Positions 1 through 9,236 of a stretch of DNA of 64,000 nucleotides are shown piece after piece. Origin of the DNA: Dyadobacter alkalitolerans DSM 23607 (GTDB lineage: Bacteria > Bacteroidota > Bacteroidia > Cytophagales > Spirosomataceae). Position numbers and translations under genes: made by a program. The notes below the pieces were generated by a model that was not told the DNA's origin, did not search any database, and saw only the letters and a list, made by a program, of their open reading frames with translations. The first letter of the stretch is position 1; each line of letters opens with the position of its first letter. The stretch spans positions 62,001 through 126,000 of the forward strand of contig NZ_AUAS01000004.1 in assembly GCF_000428845.1 (NCBI RefSeq), read 5' to 3'.

Positions 1-983
1 TTGACAATTGCATTTTCGGAAGTGTAGCGGATCAGTCCTTTTTCAAATCCTACTTTTTCCATAATGTTATCGCAGGCATCAATGCAGGCCGTGCAGTTCA
101 CGCATTCCATTTGCAGGCCGTTTCTGATGTCGATACCTGTCGGGCATACGGCAACACATTGATGGCAATTAACGCAATCGCCTTCGGTGCGTTCCTGGTT
201 TTTATGGATTTTTCCGCGAGGCTCGCCCCGCTCGTAATCATAGGCAACATTAATGGTGTTATGGTCCATTAACACGCCTTGCAAGCGGCCGTAGGGGCAC
301 ACCACAGTGCATGCCTGGTCGCGCAGCCATGCAAAATTGAAGTAGAAAATGGCTGTGAAAGCAATGATCCCGCCAAAAAGCGGCATATGGTCTGCAATGG
401 GTTCACGGATAATTTTAGAAAGCTCGTCCACGCCCAGCACATACGACAGCAACAGGTTGGCAATCAGGAAGGACACGATCATAAAGGCCATGTATTTAGC
501 CGTTTTTTTCAGGATCTTGTCTGTGTTCCAGGGTGCTTTGTTGAGCAGTTTCTGCTTGGTTGCATTGCCTTCAATGGCATACTCGATCTTGCGGAAAACC
601 ATTTCCATAAACACCGTTTGCGGACATGCCCAGCCACACCATAACCGTCCGAAAACGGTTGTAAAAAGCACAATGAAAACCATAAACGACAGCATTGTAA
701 GGCCGAAAAGCCAATAATCCTGCGGGCCTATGAAGATGCCGAAAATGATGAATTTGCGTTCCAGCACATTGAAAAGCAGCAAAGGCTGGCGGTTGAATTT
801 GATAAATGGTGTCGCAAATAAAAGGCTCAGTATCAGCACGGTGAACCAAACCCTTCGTGTATGCCATTTGCCGGTTGGTTTTTGCGGGTAAAACCAATTT
901 CGTTTTCCATCCTCATTTACCGCATTGAAATGGTCGCGGAATGATTCGTCGGAATCGTTGATGACGTGCTGGGTCGTATTCAT
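1..983 (-). CDS. ccoG: Cytochrome c oxidase accessory protein CcoG (partial)
   Basis: This is the N-terminal 327 residues of a CcoG/RdxA/FixG-type protein; the 3' end lies beyond the left window edge. The ATG at 983 gives MNTTQHVINDSDESFRDHF, followed by several hydrophobic membrane segments. Near the cut edge are two ferredoxin-type cysteine clusters, CVNCHQCVAVCP and CVNCTACIDACD, as expected for a membrane-bound 4Fe-4S protein. CcoG is needed for cbb3 oxidase maturation, where it is thought to reduce copper during assembly. It follows ccoP by 26 bp on the same strand, so it is probably the last gene of the cco operon seen here. Family members are about 470 residues, so roughly 140 residues are missing. 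Identification is secure. Confidence 0.93.
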   Translation of the reverse strand, partial: MNTTQHVINDSDESFRDHFNAVNEDGKRNWFYPQKPTGKWHTRRVWFTVLILSLLFATPFIKFNRQPLLLFNVLERKFIIFGIFIGPQDYWLFGLTMLSFMVFIVLFTTVFGRLWCGWACPQTVFMEMVFRKIEYAIEGNATKQKLLNKAPWNTDKILKKTAKYMAFMIVSFLIANLLLSYVLGVDELSKIIREPIADHMPLFGGIIAFTAIFYFNFAWLRDQACTVVCPYGRLQGVLMDHNTINVAYDYERGEPRGKIHKNQERTEGDCVNCHQCVAVCPTGIDIRNGLQMECVNCTACIDACDNIMEKVGFEKGLIRYTSENAIV

Positions 984-1009
984 GTTCGTAGTGTGAAAGT
1001 TGACTTAAC

Positions 1010-2032
1010 TTAGTTTTCTGCGACCTGATCGCTGCTTACGAGCTCACCCTGAGGCTCTTTCGGGCTGGCAGGTTTGGTGCCTTGCAAAGAATGTACATAG
1101 CTGGCCACTTTTTGAATGTCGGTAGGCGAGAGCTGTTTTTCCCAGGAGATCATCCCTTTTTCAGGAACGCCGTATTTGATGACTTTGAAAAGGTTTTTGA
1201 TTCCCGCGCCATGCAGCCAATACGCATCTGTCAGGTTGGGGCCCACACTTCCTCCGCCGTCCGCTCCGTGGCAAGCGGTGCATTTTTCCTGGAAAATCGC
1301 TTTTCCCTGTCCGATTGCCGCTTCTTCGCCGATCAGCGTCACCGTATTTTCATCCATGGATGCGCCTACTTTTGCCATATAAGCCTTTTTGTCAATTTCT
1401 GCTTGTGCCACCTCTTTTTCGAGTTCGGCAAGCTGGTAATCGCCTATGCCGCTGAAATAATAAGCGCCGTAACCAATCCCGATAACAACAGTGGCCAGGA
1501 AAAGCGATTGCAGCCACGGCGGCATGCGGTTGTCGAGCTCCTGGATGCCGTCATAATCATGACCCTGGATGATCAGCTGATGTTCCTGGCTGGGCAGAAT
1601 GCTCATGCCCGCAAATTTTTTCCACCAGGAAATAACCGGAGCATCCTGGGTTTCCGCCTTGGCTGGCGCCGAGATTTTACGAAGTAATGTTACGGTTTTA
1701 ACCAATGCGATTACAACCATTAACCCCGCAAAAAACAGGATAGCCAGCAAAACGAGCAGGATAAGCTCGTTGCCGCTGATCGCACGGATGGGTTCTGCCG
1801 TTTCCTGCGCAAAGGCCGAGCCGCTCATTACGAAAAAGAAAAGTACGGACAACAACCCTTTTTTGATCACACCATCATTCAATGGCATACTTTCCATTTT
1901 TTGCAGCGATTTTTTATCAATCCCAATCACAAAAACGATCAGCGACACGAAGAAGACAAAAAATATAATAAGCGAGATCAGCGGGTAAATGCCTATGCCG
2001 GCAATGGTTTCAAGATATGTTCGTAATTTCAT
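1010..2032 (-). CDS. ccoP: cbb3 oxidase subunit CcoP with fused CcoQ-like N-terminus
   Basis: This is the diffusible-cytochrome-facing subunit of cbb3 oxidase, 340 residues. Residues 1-45 look like CcoQ: one hydrophobic helix, then basic residues. Residues 57-76 look like a signal peptide ending SGSAFAQ. Further membrane segments lie near 88-112 and 175-195, and the second follows the CcoP signature HDYDGIQELDNRMPPW. The only heme c site is CTACH at 251-255, so this is a mono-heme CcoP, as is common in Bacteroidota, unlike the diheme proteobacterial form. No stop separates the CcoQ-like and CcoP parts; an in-frame GTG at VIKKGLLS could serve as an internal CcoP start. It lies 7 bp after ccoNO. 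Confidence 0.93.
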   Translation of the reverse strand: MKLRTYLETIAGIGIYPLISLIIFFVFFVSLIVFVIGIDKKSLQKMESMPLNDGVIKKGLLSVLFFFVMSGSAFAQETAEPIRAISGNELILLVLLAILFFAGLMVVIALVKTVTLLRKISAPAKAETQDAPVISWWKKFAGMSILPSQEHQLIIQGHDYDGIQELDNRMPPWLQSLFLATVVIGIGYGAYYFSGIGDYQLAELEKEVAQAEIDKKAYMAKVGASMDENTVTLIGEEAAIGQGKAIFQEKCTACHGADGGGSVGPNLTDAYWLHGAGIKNLFKVIKYGVPEKGMISWEKQLSPTDIQKVASYVHSLQGTKPASPKEPQGELVSSDQVAEN

Positions 2033-2039
2033 AATTCAA

Positions 2040-4184
2040 TCATTTTTTAATATCAGTTCCTAATCTTTGCAGGTAAGCAATGAGTGCAATGATCTCCTTA
2101 TCCTCATTAGCCTTGATGCCGCTTTGTTTTAGCCGGGCCTGGATTTCTTTGGCTTGTTTGCTCAACTCGGCGTTGGCCATTTTATCATAACCTTCTTCAT
2201 AAGGCACGCCCAATGTTTGCATAGCCCGGATCTTGGCAGCTGTTGTGCTCGTATCCAGATCGTCTTCCAGCAGCCAGCCATATCTTGGCATAATGGAGCC
2301 GGGCGACATTGTGGTGGGATCTTCCATGTGGTTGTAGTGCCATGAATCAGGATATTTTCCGCCTATTCGGTGCAAGTCGGGACCGGTGCGTTTTGAGCCC
2401 CATTGGTGAGGGTAATCGTAAACAAATTCACCGGATTTGGAATACTCGCCATAACGTTCGATCTCGGAACGGAACGGACGAATCATCTGCGTGTGGCATA
2501 CGTAACAGCCTTCGCGGACATAAATATCGCGTCCCTGCAATTCCAGCGGCGTGTAAGGTTTCACTGATGCAATGGTAGGCACATTAGACTTGATCATAAA
2601 GGTCGGGATCATTTCGATCATCCCGCCAATGGCTACGGCGATCAGCGCGAAAACAGTCAGCGCCAGCGGTTTGCGTTCAAACAACCTGCGGTGCCAGTAT
2701 TCACTTTTCTCAGCATGCCAGATCGCGCTCAAAGGCATTGCTTTTGCCGTTTCGGTGGCGATGAGCTTGCCTTTCAGCGCCGTCATCCACAAGTTATAAA
2801 TCATCACAATGAAGCCGACAATGTAAAGCGTGCCGCCTACGCTGCGCAGAAAATACAGAGGTTTGAGCTGTGTTACGGTTTCCAGGAAGTTGGGGTATTT
2901 CAAAAGTCCTTCCTGCGTGAATTCCTTCCACATAGAACTTTGCACCCAGCCAGCCCAGTACATGGGAATGGTGTAAAACAAGATGCCGAGCGTTCCGATC
3001 CAGAAGTGGAAGTTGGCAGCCTTCTGAGAATATAACGGACGTCCGTATATGCGTGGGAATAGCCAGTACAAAATCCCGAAGGTCAGAAAGCCATTCCAGC
3101 CCAGCGCGCCCACGTGAACGTGTGCCACGATCCAGTCGGTGTAATGCGCGATTGCATTTACGTTTTTGAAAGAAAGCATCGGGCCTTCGAATGTGGCCAT
3201 ACCATAAGCGGTGATGGCTACAACCATAAATTTCAAAACCACATCTTCACGCACTTTGTCCCAGGCGCCGCGCAGGGTCATTAACCCGTTGATCATACCG
3301 CCCCAGGAAGGCGCAAGGAGCATGACCGAAAACACGGTTCCCAGCGTTTGTGCCCATTCGGGTAGGGAAGTGTAAAGCAAGTGGTGCGGCCCTGCCCAGA
3401 TATAAAGAAATATCAGCGCCCAGAAATGGACGATCGAAAGCCGGTAGGAATAGATAGGACGGTTAGCCGCTTTGGGAAGAAAATAATACATCAGTCCCAG
3501 ATAAGGAGTCGTAAGAAAGAACGCCACGGCATTATGTCCATACCACCATTGTACGAGTGCATCCTGCACACCTGCGTACACTGAATAGCTTTTGAATAAA
3601 GAAATCGGCAGCGCCATACTGTTGACCAAGTGCAGCATAGCAACGGTCACAAATGAAGCAATGTAAAACCAGATCGCAGCGTAAATGTGCTCCGTACGGC
3701 GCTTAATGGTGGTCATTACCAGATTAATGAGCGCTGCAACCCAAACCACGGCAATGGCAATGTCAAGCGGCCATTCCAGCTCTGCGTATTCTTTGGAGCT
3801 GGTAAGGCCCATAGGCAATGTGACGGCGGCGGCCAGAATGATGAACTGCCAGGCCCAGAAATGCATCCGGCTCAGCAACGGGCTCCACATCGGCGTCCGC
3901 AAAACACGTGGTGCCGAATAATATAGTCCCGTAAAAAAACCGTTGCCGACAAATGCAAAAATGACCGCATTGGTATGCAGCGGCCGGATGCGGCTGAAAG
4001 TAAGATACGGCAGATCCATATTCAGATCAGGAAAAACCAGCTGTAGTGCAGCCAGCAGCCCGACGAGCATACCGATAAGACCGAAAAGTATTGTTGCAAT
4101 CGCGAAATCCCGCACAATGCGGTTATCGTATTGGAACTCATCCAGTTCAACGGTTGCCAGAGCAGGATGGGGAACGTTTGACAT
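2040..4184 (-). CDS. ccoNO: cbb3 oxidase fused subunits I/II (CcoN-CcoO)
   Basis: This is the catalytic subunit of the high-affinity cbb3 terminal oxidase, 714 residues. Residues 1 to about 480 form the twelve-helix CcoN heme-copper core, with visible ligand motifs RPLHTNAVIF, WYGHNAVAFF, GPHHLLY and DWIVAHVHVGALGWN. About residue 500 onward is CcoO: one membrane helix, then a periplasmic mono-heme domain with CYVCHTQMIRPF (C560-H564). Proteobacteria encode CcoN and CcoO separately; the fusion is typical of Bacteroidota. It lies 14 bp downstream of ccoS and 7 bp upstream of ccoP, so cotranscription is very likely. It reduces oxygen to water with proton pumping, using electrons from CcoP. Confidence 0.96.
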   Translation of the reverse strand: MSNVPHPALATVELDEFQYDNRIVRDFAIATILFGLIGMLVGLLAALQLVFPDLNMDLPYLTFSRIRPLHTNAVIFAFVGNGFFTGLYYSAPRVLRTPMWSPLLSRMHFWAWQFIILAAAVTLPMGLTSSKEYAELEWPLDIAIAVVWVAALINLVMTTIKRRTEHIYAAIWFYIASFVTVAMLHLVNSMALPISLFKSYSVYAGVQDALVQWWYGHNAVAFFLTTPYLGLMYYFLPKAANRPIYSYRLSIVHFWALIFLYIWAGPHHLLYTSLPEWAQTLGTVFSVMLLAPSWGGMINGLMTLRGAWDKVREDVVLKFMVVAITAYGMATFEGPMLSFKNVNAIAHYTDWIVAHVHVGALGWNGFLTFGILYWLFPRIYGRPLYSQKAANFHFWIGTLGILFYTIPMYWAGWVQSSMWKEFTQEGLLKYPNFLETVTQLKPLYFLRSVGGTLYIVGFIVMIYNLWMTALKGKLIATETAKAMPLSAIWHAEKSEYWHRRLFERKPLALTVFALIAVAIGGMIEMIPTFMIKSNVPTIASVKPYTPLELQGRDIYVREGCYVCHTQMIRPFRSEIERYGEYSKSGEFVYDYPHQWGSKRTGPDLHRIGGKYPDSWHYNHMEDPTTMSPGSIMPRYGWLLEDDLDTSTTAAKIRAMQTLGVPYEEGYDKMANAELSKQAKEIQARLKQSGIKANEDKEIIALIAYLQRLGTDIKK

Positions 4185-4198
4185 AACTCAGGTAAAAT

Positions 4199-4378
4199 TT
4201 AGTGAATATCTTTGGTGTTGTTTTTGGATGCATCGCTGCTGGTATCATCGAAAAGGATGCGGACCGAAGGCGTATAGTCATCATCGTAATGCCCTTTTCG
4301 CACCGACCAGATGAAGGCACCTAAGAATCCCAGGGCGATGGAAAGGCTGGCGATAATCATGACGAACATTGCACTCAT
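4199..4378 (-). CDS. ccoS: cbb3 oxidase assembly protein CcoS
   Basis: This small membrane protein has one N-terminal helix (MSAMFVMIIASLSIALGFLG) followed by WSVRKGHYDDDYTPSVRILFDD, the CcoS signature. CcoS is required for cofactor (heme b and copper) insertion into CcoN. I chose the ATG at 4378 (59 residues) because CcoS proteins begin right at the membrane helix; an in-frame ATG at 4411 would add 11 residues. It sits between ccoI (92 bp upstream) and ccoNO (14 bp downstream), the usual order for the family. Confidence 0.9.
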   Translation of the reverse strand: MSAMFVMIIASLSIALGFLGAFIWSVRKGHYDDDYTPSVRILFDDTSSDASKNNTKDIH

Positions 4379-4470
4379 TTTGAAGGAATCTTTTACTGTT
4401 TGTAAGTCCAAAACTACCGGATCGCCCCGAGCAGAAAGATGATGACAGCATGGTTCACAACTGACCTTCG

Positions 4471-6924
4471 TCAGTTTTTCAGAATACGTTTGGCAGCCAG
4501 GTTGCTGGCGATGGTGGTGAAGCCGACAATTGAAATCAAACTGACGGGCATCAGAATGGCGGCAAGCACAGGCGAGAGTTGCCCGCCTATGGCAAAGAAA
4601 AGTCCTCCGATATTGTATATCAGTGATATACCAAAGCTGGCCTTAATGATGTGCTGGCCGCGGCGCGCCAGATTGATGAAAGCGGGCAGGCGCGAAAGCT
4701 GTTTGCCGTCAATGATCATGTCGCAGGATGGTGTGAAATTGTTAATGTCATCGGAAACGGCTACGCCCACATTACTTTGCTGCAAAGCGCCGGCATCATT
4801 CAGCCCGTCGCCCACCATGAGCACATTCTGATACATTTTTTGCTGCAATGCTGCGATGAATGCCAGCTTGTCTTCGGGTTTTTGTTTGAAGTACAAATGG
4901 GCAGGATTTCCGAAAATATGCGCCAGGTAATCCTGATCCGTGGGCTTGTCGCCCGAGAGCAGATATGTGTTAAAGCCGTGATCATGCAGCTTATCAATGG
5001 TTTGAGACAGATTCTCCCGGTATTTTATTTTAACCAAAAAATAACCCTTGCAAACGCCATCAATGCTGACATACACCCTGGAAAAGCGATGGTCATTTTC
5101 GATCATTTGCTCTCCGACCCACGCCGCCGAACCCAGCTTAATGGTGTGGTGTCCGAATGATCCTTTAATGCCTGAGCCGCTGGCCTCTATATAATGTAAG
5201 AGCTTTTGCGTTTCTGTATGAACACTAGCCAGACTTTTCACGACCAACCTGCTCAGCGGATGGGAGGATTGCATGGCTATTTTTTTCACCATAGCCATTT
5301 GCTGGCCGCTTATCTGCGTGCCGATAAATGTCACTTCCGCATCATCAGAGCGGGTTATGGTGCCTGTTTTATCAAATACGACGGTGTCGATCTTCGAGAG
5401 GCGTTCGATGGCATCCGCATTTTTGGGATAGCACTGGTTTTTACCCAAAAGCGCCATCAGGTTACCGTTTGTAAAGGTGGACGAGAATAGCAGTCCGCAG
5501 GGGCATGCTACCAAAAGGCACGTGGTAAATGCACGGAAGGCCGTTTCAGGGTTTTTGAATATAAAATACCAGGCCGCAAAAGTCAGCGTGGCAATGATGA
5601 GCACAATCACAGAAAAATACCGGTTGATCCGGGCGGCCAGCATTTGGTTCTGGTCCTCTTTCTGTTTGGTAAAACTCTCATTGTTCCAAAGCTGCGTAAG
5701 GTAGCTTTGCGAAACTTTTCGCATGATTGCGAGCTCAATAGCAGGTCCGGTTTGCTTGCCGCCTGCGTAAATCGTATCGCCTTTTTTCCGCCTCACCGGC
5801 TCGGCTTCACCGGATACAAAACTGTAATCGATCAGCGCCTCGGGGCTTAACAGAACGGAATCGGCCGGGATAAGCTCGGCATTTCTGACGAGTATAATGT
5901 TTCCTGCATTCAGGTCTGTGACAGGGGTCCTGATCTCAGCTTTGCCGGTCAATACGGAAACTGCAACAGGGAAATAGGATCTGTAATCGCGATCAAAGGA
6001 AATGCCAGCGTAGGTTTTGTCTTGAAAAAAGCGGCCGGTAAGCATAAAAAAGACTGCGCCGGTGAGGGAATCAAAATAGCCCGGGCCGGTGCCTGATACG
6101 ATCTGGTAAAGGCTCAGACTGAAAATAGAAACCAGCGCAATAACGATCGGGGCATCAATGTTCAGGTATTTTCCTTTAAGAGCTGCCCAGGCCGATTTGA
6201 AAAAATCACTGCCGCAATAAAGCAGCACTGGAATGGCCAAAGCCAGGTTCAGCCAGCCAAATGTAGCCCGGAGGCTTTCATCAAATGCATCTTTGCCTAA
6301 ATGAAAATATTCGGGAAAGCTGAGCATCATTACATTGCCAAAGCAAAAGCCGGCAACGCCGATCTTATAGAGCCTTTTGCGGTTCCACTTCTTAACCTGC
6401 TCACCTGCAATGTCGTTCAGGCTAATATAAGGCTCATAGCCAATGCTCGATATCAATGTTGCCAGCTCGCTAAGCTTTACATTCTCGGCTTCAAAGGTAA
6501 TCCTGACTTTCTTTTCAGGGAAATTTACGACCGAGCTTCGGATACCCGGATTGAATTTATAAAGCTGTTCCAGCAGCCAGATACAAGAGCTGCAATGCAT
6601 TTTTGGAATGTACCAGCTTACCTGCGAAAGGTGGCCGTCGGTAAATTCCAGCATTTTGGCATGGACATCGGGCAGGTCCAGATAGTCGAATTTTCCTTTG
6701 AAAAAGGATTTGTCGGGTGAAATTCCGGCCGAGCCGTCGATGTTATAATAATCGCACAGTTCGGTGACTTTTAAAAGGTCGTAGACATGATAGCACCCCT
6801 CGCAGCAAAACGAATGCTGATCGGCGTTGATCGTTTCTTCACGGCAGGTTTCGCCGCAATGGTAACAGGTGTTTTCGGTCGTTTTTGCTGCCGCCGGTCC
6901 GATTGTAATGGTTTCTTGCTCCAT
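4471..6924 (-). CDS. ccoI: Copper-type P1B ATPase CcoI/FixI
   Basis: This is a copper-exporting P-type ATPase that supplies copper for cbb3 oxidase assembly, 817 residues. It starts with a cysteine-rich domain (C20, C23, C27, and CCEGC at 40-44), followed by a heavy-metal-associated domain with CSSC at 111-114. The membrane metal site CPCGLL and the phosphorylation loop DKTGTIT come next, then the hinge motif GDGLNDAGAL. The N-terminal cysteine cluster is characteristic of the FixI/CcoI subfamily. It is the first gene of the minus-strand cco operon, starting at the ATG at 6924. The 170 bp upstream are shared with a divergent gene and hold a CRP/FNR-type half-palindrome. Confidence 0.93.
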   Translation of the reverse strand: MEQETITIGPAAAKTTENTCYHCGETCREETINADQHSFCCEGCYHVYDLLKVTELCDYYNIDGSAGISPDKSFFKGKFDYLDLPDVHAKMLEFTDGHLSQVSWYIPKMHCSSCIWLLEQLYKFNPGIRSSVVNFPEKKVRITFEAENVKLSELATLISSIGYEPYISLNDIAGEQVKKWNRKRLYKIGVAGFCFGNVMMLSFPEYFHLGKDAFDESLRATFGWLNLALAIPVLLYCGSDFFKSAWAALKGKYLNIDAPIVIALVSIFSLSLYQIVSGTGPGYFDSLTGAVFFMLTGRFFQDKTYAGISFDRDYRSYFPVAVSVLTGKAEIRTPVTDLNAGNIILVRNAELIPADSVLLSPEALIDYSFVSGEAEPVRRKKGDTIYAGGKQTGPAIELAIMRKVSQSYLTQLWNNESFTKQKEDQNQMLAARINRYFSVIVLIIATLTFAAWYFIFKNPETAFRAFTTCLLVACPCGLLFSSTFTNGNLMALLGKNQCYPKNADAIERLSKIDTVVFDKTGTITRSDDAEVTFIGTQISGQQMAMVKKIAMQSSHPLSRLVVKSLASVHTETQKLLHYIEASGSGIKGSFGHHTIKLGSAAWVGEQMIENDHRFSRVYVSIDGVCKGYFLVKIKYRENLSQTIDKLHDHGFNTYLLSGDKPTDQDYLAHIFGNPAHLYFKQKPEDKLAFIAALQQKMYQNVLMVGDGLNDAGALQQSNVGVAVSDDINNFTPSCDMIIDGKQLSRLPAFINLARRGQHIIKASFGISLIYNIGGLFFAIGGQLSPVLAAILMPVSLISIVGFTTIASNLAAKRILKN

Positions 6925-7001
6925 GCTATTGACTTCTTAATGCTTCTTCAAAATTGGAGAAAGATTATGTCGGTAAATTTGACGGAGGTTGGCGGGGAAA
7001 A

Positions 7002-7013
7002 TGACTTTGGTCA
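7002..7013. promoter_or_regulatory. Candidate CRP/FNR-family site upstream of ccoI
   Basis: TGACTTTGGTCA gives TGAC-N4-GTCA, matching the TGA-N6-TCA core spacing of CRP/FNR-family operators. It lies 78 bp upstream of the ccoI start and 97 bp upstream of the divergent stress-type gene. Oxygen-responsive FNR/FixK control of cbb3 operons is well established in other bacteria; control here is inferred. Confidence 0.35.
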
Positions 7014-7109
7014 GGTTTTTAAAAAATTAGCAAGCCCTATTTTTCCAAATTTGTACGGCTGGCATTATATTGGTAGGTCACAGCACCAATCGACTTGAAC
7101 TTTGTAATT

Positions 7110-7661
7110 ATGGGATCAACAAGTTACGCCTACGATCTGCCAGGAACCGTTTCGGCTGTTTTTTTTACCAAACAGCATGCTGAAAGTGCGTACCAGGCCT
7201 TGCTCCGACTAGGGCACACCGAAGATGACATTTCTATACTGATGTCTGATGAGACATTGAACAAGCATGCCAATCCTACGAATGAGAAGGCGGGTTATGG
7301 TGCCGACGAGCAGATTGCGCTGGAAGATGAGGAGTCCAAGGCGGGAGCGAAACATTTGCTTGCAGATGCGATTATTTCAATTACTTCTATGATCTCTCTG
7401 CCGGAGCTGGGCATTTCCATTTCCCGGAGGCTGATCGGAAAAGTGGCAGAGAAACCGGAAACCAAAACCATAAGCGGAGTGATCGCAACGCATATCCCCG
7501 AAGAACATTGCGATACTTACGAAACGGGCGTCAGGGAAGGCGGAATTATCATCAGTGTGGATCCCAAAAACCGGGCAGAAAGGGACGCCATTGTCAGGGA
7601 ATTCCGAAACAATGACGGCCATGATATTCTGGGCGACGATGGCTATACGGAGCTGGATTAA
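7110..7661 (+). CDS. General stress protein 17M/YflT-like domain protein
   Basis: This is a soluble protein of 183 residues. The N-terminal part (VSAVFFTKQHAESAYQALLRLGHTEDDISILMSDE) has the pattern of YflT/general-stress-17M-like domains: a beta strand, a helix and an acidic loop. A glycine/alanine-rich middle segment around ISITSMISLPELGISISRRLIG follows, then a second alpha/beta unit ending in an acidic tail. I chose the ATG at 7110 over an upstream in-frame TTG at 7095. It is divergent from ccoI, with which it shares a short intergenic region, so redox- or stress-linked expression is possible. The molecular function is unknown. Confidence 0.65.
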   Translation: MGSTSYAYDLPGTVSAVFFTKQHAESAYQALLRLGHTEDDISILMSDETLNKHANPTNEKAGYGADEQIALEDEESKAGAKHLLADAIISITSMISLPELGISISRRLIGKVAEKPETKTISGVIATHIPEEHCDTYETGVREGGIIISVDPKNRAERDAIVREFRNNDGHDILGDDGYTELD

Positions 7662-7726
7662 GCTTTAAAAACAGTCTGTATGGGTAGTAAGGCCAAGGCG
7701 CTGCCAATAACATTCGGTAGCTTCTA

Positions 7727-9220
7727 TTATTTATTTTTGACTTCTTTGGGATCGCTTTTATCGCCCGCCTTGACAAATTCTGCTGCGGTGGCCTCATTGA
7801 AACCGTTCATGACCAAAAGATCAGGAAATTTCGTTGCAACCTGGCTTACGGCGCTGTCTGTCACCGCTGATTGCCACACATAAATCGAGCGAAGTGCTTT
7901 CATGCCCGCAACTGCTTTCAATCCTGCATCTCCCACTTTGGTGTCAACAACATTGATATAGCCCAGATAGGGAAGGGGTTTCAACAATGCGATGCCCTTA
8001 TCTGTTATGGCGGTGTGTTCTACATGCAGCTTGCTGAGGTTGGGGAACTTCGCGATTTGCTCGAATGCAGCGTCGGTTATGGCCGTTCCGCCCAGTTTGA
8101 GCCAGGTAATTTGCTGCGCAACGGGTTTTAAGAGCTCCATTTGCTTATCATTGAAACCGGGCAGATTCACTGCACTGATTTCTAAAAGGTTTTGATCCTG
8201 AGATAATGTGTTGACTATAAGCCCTGTTTTTCTTAAATCTTCAATAACCCGCTCATCCGCCTTTGGCACTTTCAGGCTAAGCACGCCGGGTTCGGCGACC
8301 TTGTCGGAGCCAGCTGGAGCGCCCTTTGTTAGCGAAGCCAGTGCAGGTTTAACGGCTTCTGACACCGTCAATTGCGAGATTTTTTTATCAGCCGGAGCGC
8401 CCTGATCGATCCACCACGAAAGCAGCACGATCTGGTCCGTTGTTAATTGCGGCTTGCCTTTTGGCGGCATATGCTCGTCATCATTTTCGGGCAAAAGGCA
8501 TCTTTTGATCATATCGCTTTCCGCACTTTTTCCGGCAATGAATGCAGGGCCATTTTCTCCGCCTTTTGCCAGTAACGCCAGTTGGTCCATGCGCAGGTCG
8601 CCTTTGCTTTTACTGGCGCTGTGGCATTGGGTGCATTTGGTTTGCAGGATAGGCTGCACAATGTCGGCATAAACTACGGCCTGCTGCACATCCGCAATGG
8701 GCTTAATATCAGTTGGTTTTGCTTTGAAAGGTGGCATGCCGGCCAGGCTGCGGAAAGGTTCGGGTGTGTACTGCGTTAAGTAACCCTCGCCATGCGTAAG
8801 CGAGCCGCCGTCATGGCCGGCGCTTAATGTAAGCGCGGTGGCGACCAGGATGGCGGGAAGGTAAATCAGCTTACCTGCCGGCAAGGCCTTTTGCATTTTA
8901 TCAGATTTGACAAGCCAGGCTGCCCAAGCGAAAACGGCTACGCCAATTCCCTTCCACATGTGATTATCAAGCAGGTTGACATCATATCCACCGCTTGATG
9001 AGAGCAGATAACCGGCCCCGCAGGCAAATGTTGCGCTGATGGCAGACCATAGCAGAATAAAAACAACGACGTTCTCGCTGACAGCAATTTTCCCCCAACG
9101 CCTTCCCAGTTCGAGCAATGCTGCTATCAATAAAAAGCCAATAGGGAAATGCACGATAGCCGGGTGAAACCTGCCAATGAATGTTGCCCAGGATGAGTCC
9201 TGCAATAGAATAGAATACAT
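7727..9220 (-). CDS. DUF2231 / PSCyt1 cytochrome c / LRR fusion membrane protein
   Basis: This is a membrane-anchored, probably periplasm-facing protein of 497 residues with three parts. Residues 1 to about 140 form a DUF2231-type four-helix membrane domain beginning FIGRFHPAIVHFPIGFLL. A planctomycete-type cytochrome domain follows with CTQCHSASKSKGDLRMD, a distal HMPPKGKP segment and ILSWWIDQGAP-like helix. The C-terminal half is a leucine-rich repeat array (LPYLGYINVVDTKVGDAGLKAV and similar units). The ATG at 9220 is preferred; an in-frame TTG at 9244 would overlap the upstream stop. It is the last gene of a three-gene minus-strand set with DUF1501 and DUF1553 proteins. It probably carries electrons, but the substrate is unknown. 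Confidence 0.85.
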   Translation of the reverse strand: MYSILLQDSSWATFIGRFHPAIVHFPIGFLLIAALLELGRRWGKIAVSENVVVFILLWSAISATFACGAGYLLSSSGGYDVNLLDNHMWKGIGVAVFAWAAWLVKSDKMQKALPAGKLIYLPAILVATALTLSAGHDGGSLTHGEGYLTQYTPEPFRSLAGMPPFKAKPTDIKPIADVQQAVVYADIVQPILQTKCTQCHSASKSKGDLRMDQLALLAKGGENGPAFIAGKSAESDMIKRCLLPENDDEHMPPKGKPQLTTDQIVLLSWWIDQGAPADKKISQLTVSEAVKPALASLTKGAPAGSDKVAEPGVLSLKVPKADERVIEDLRKTGLIVNTLSQDQNLLEISAVNLPGFNDKQMELLKPVAQQITWLKLGGTAITDAAFEQIAKFPNLSKLHVEHTAITDKGIALLKPLPYLGYINVVDTKVGDAGLKAVAGMKALRSIYVWQSAVTDSAVSQVATKFPDLLVMNGFNEATAAEFVKAGDKSDPKEVKNK

Positions 9221-9236
9221 GTTTAAGGGTTTAGTA

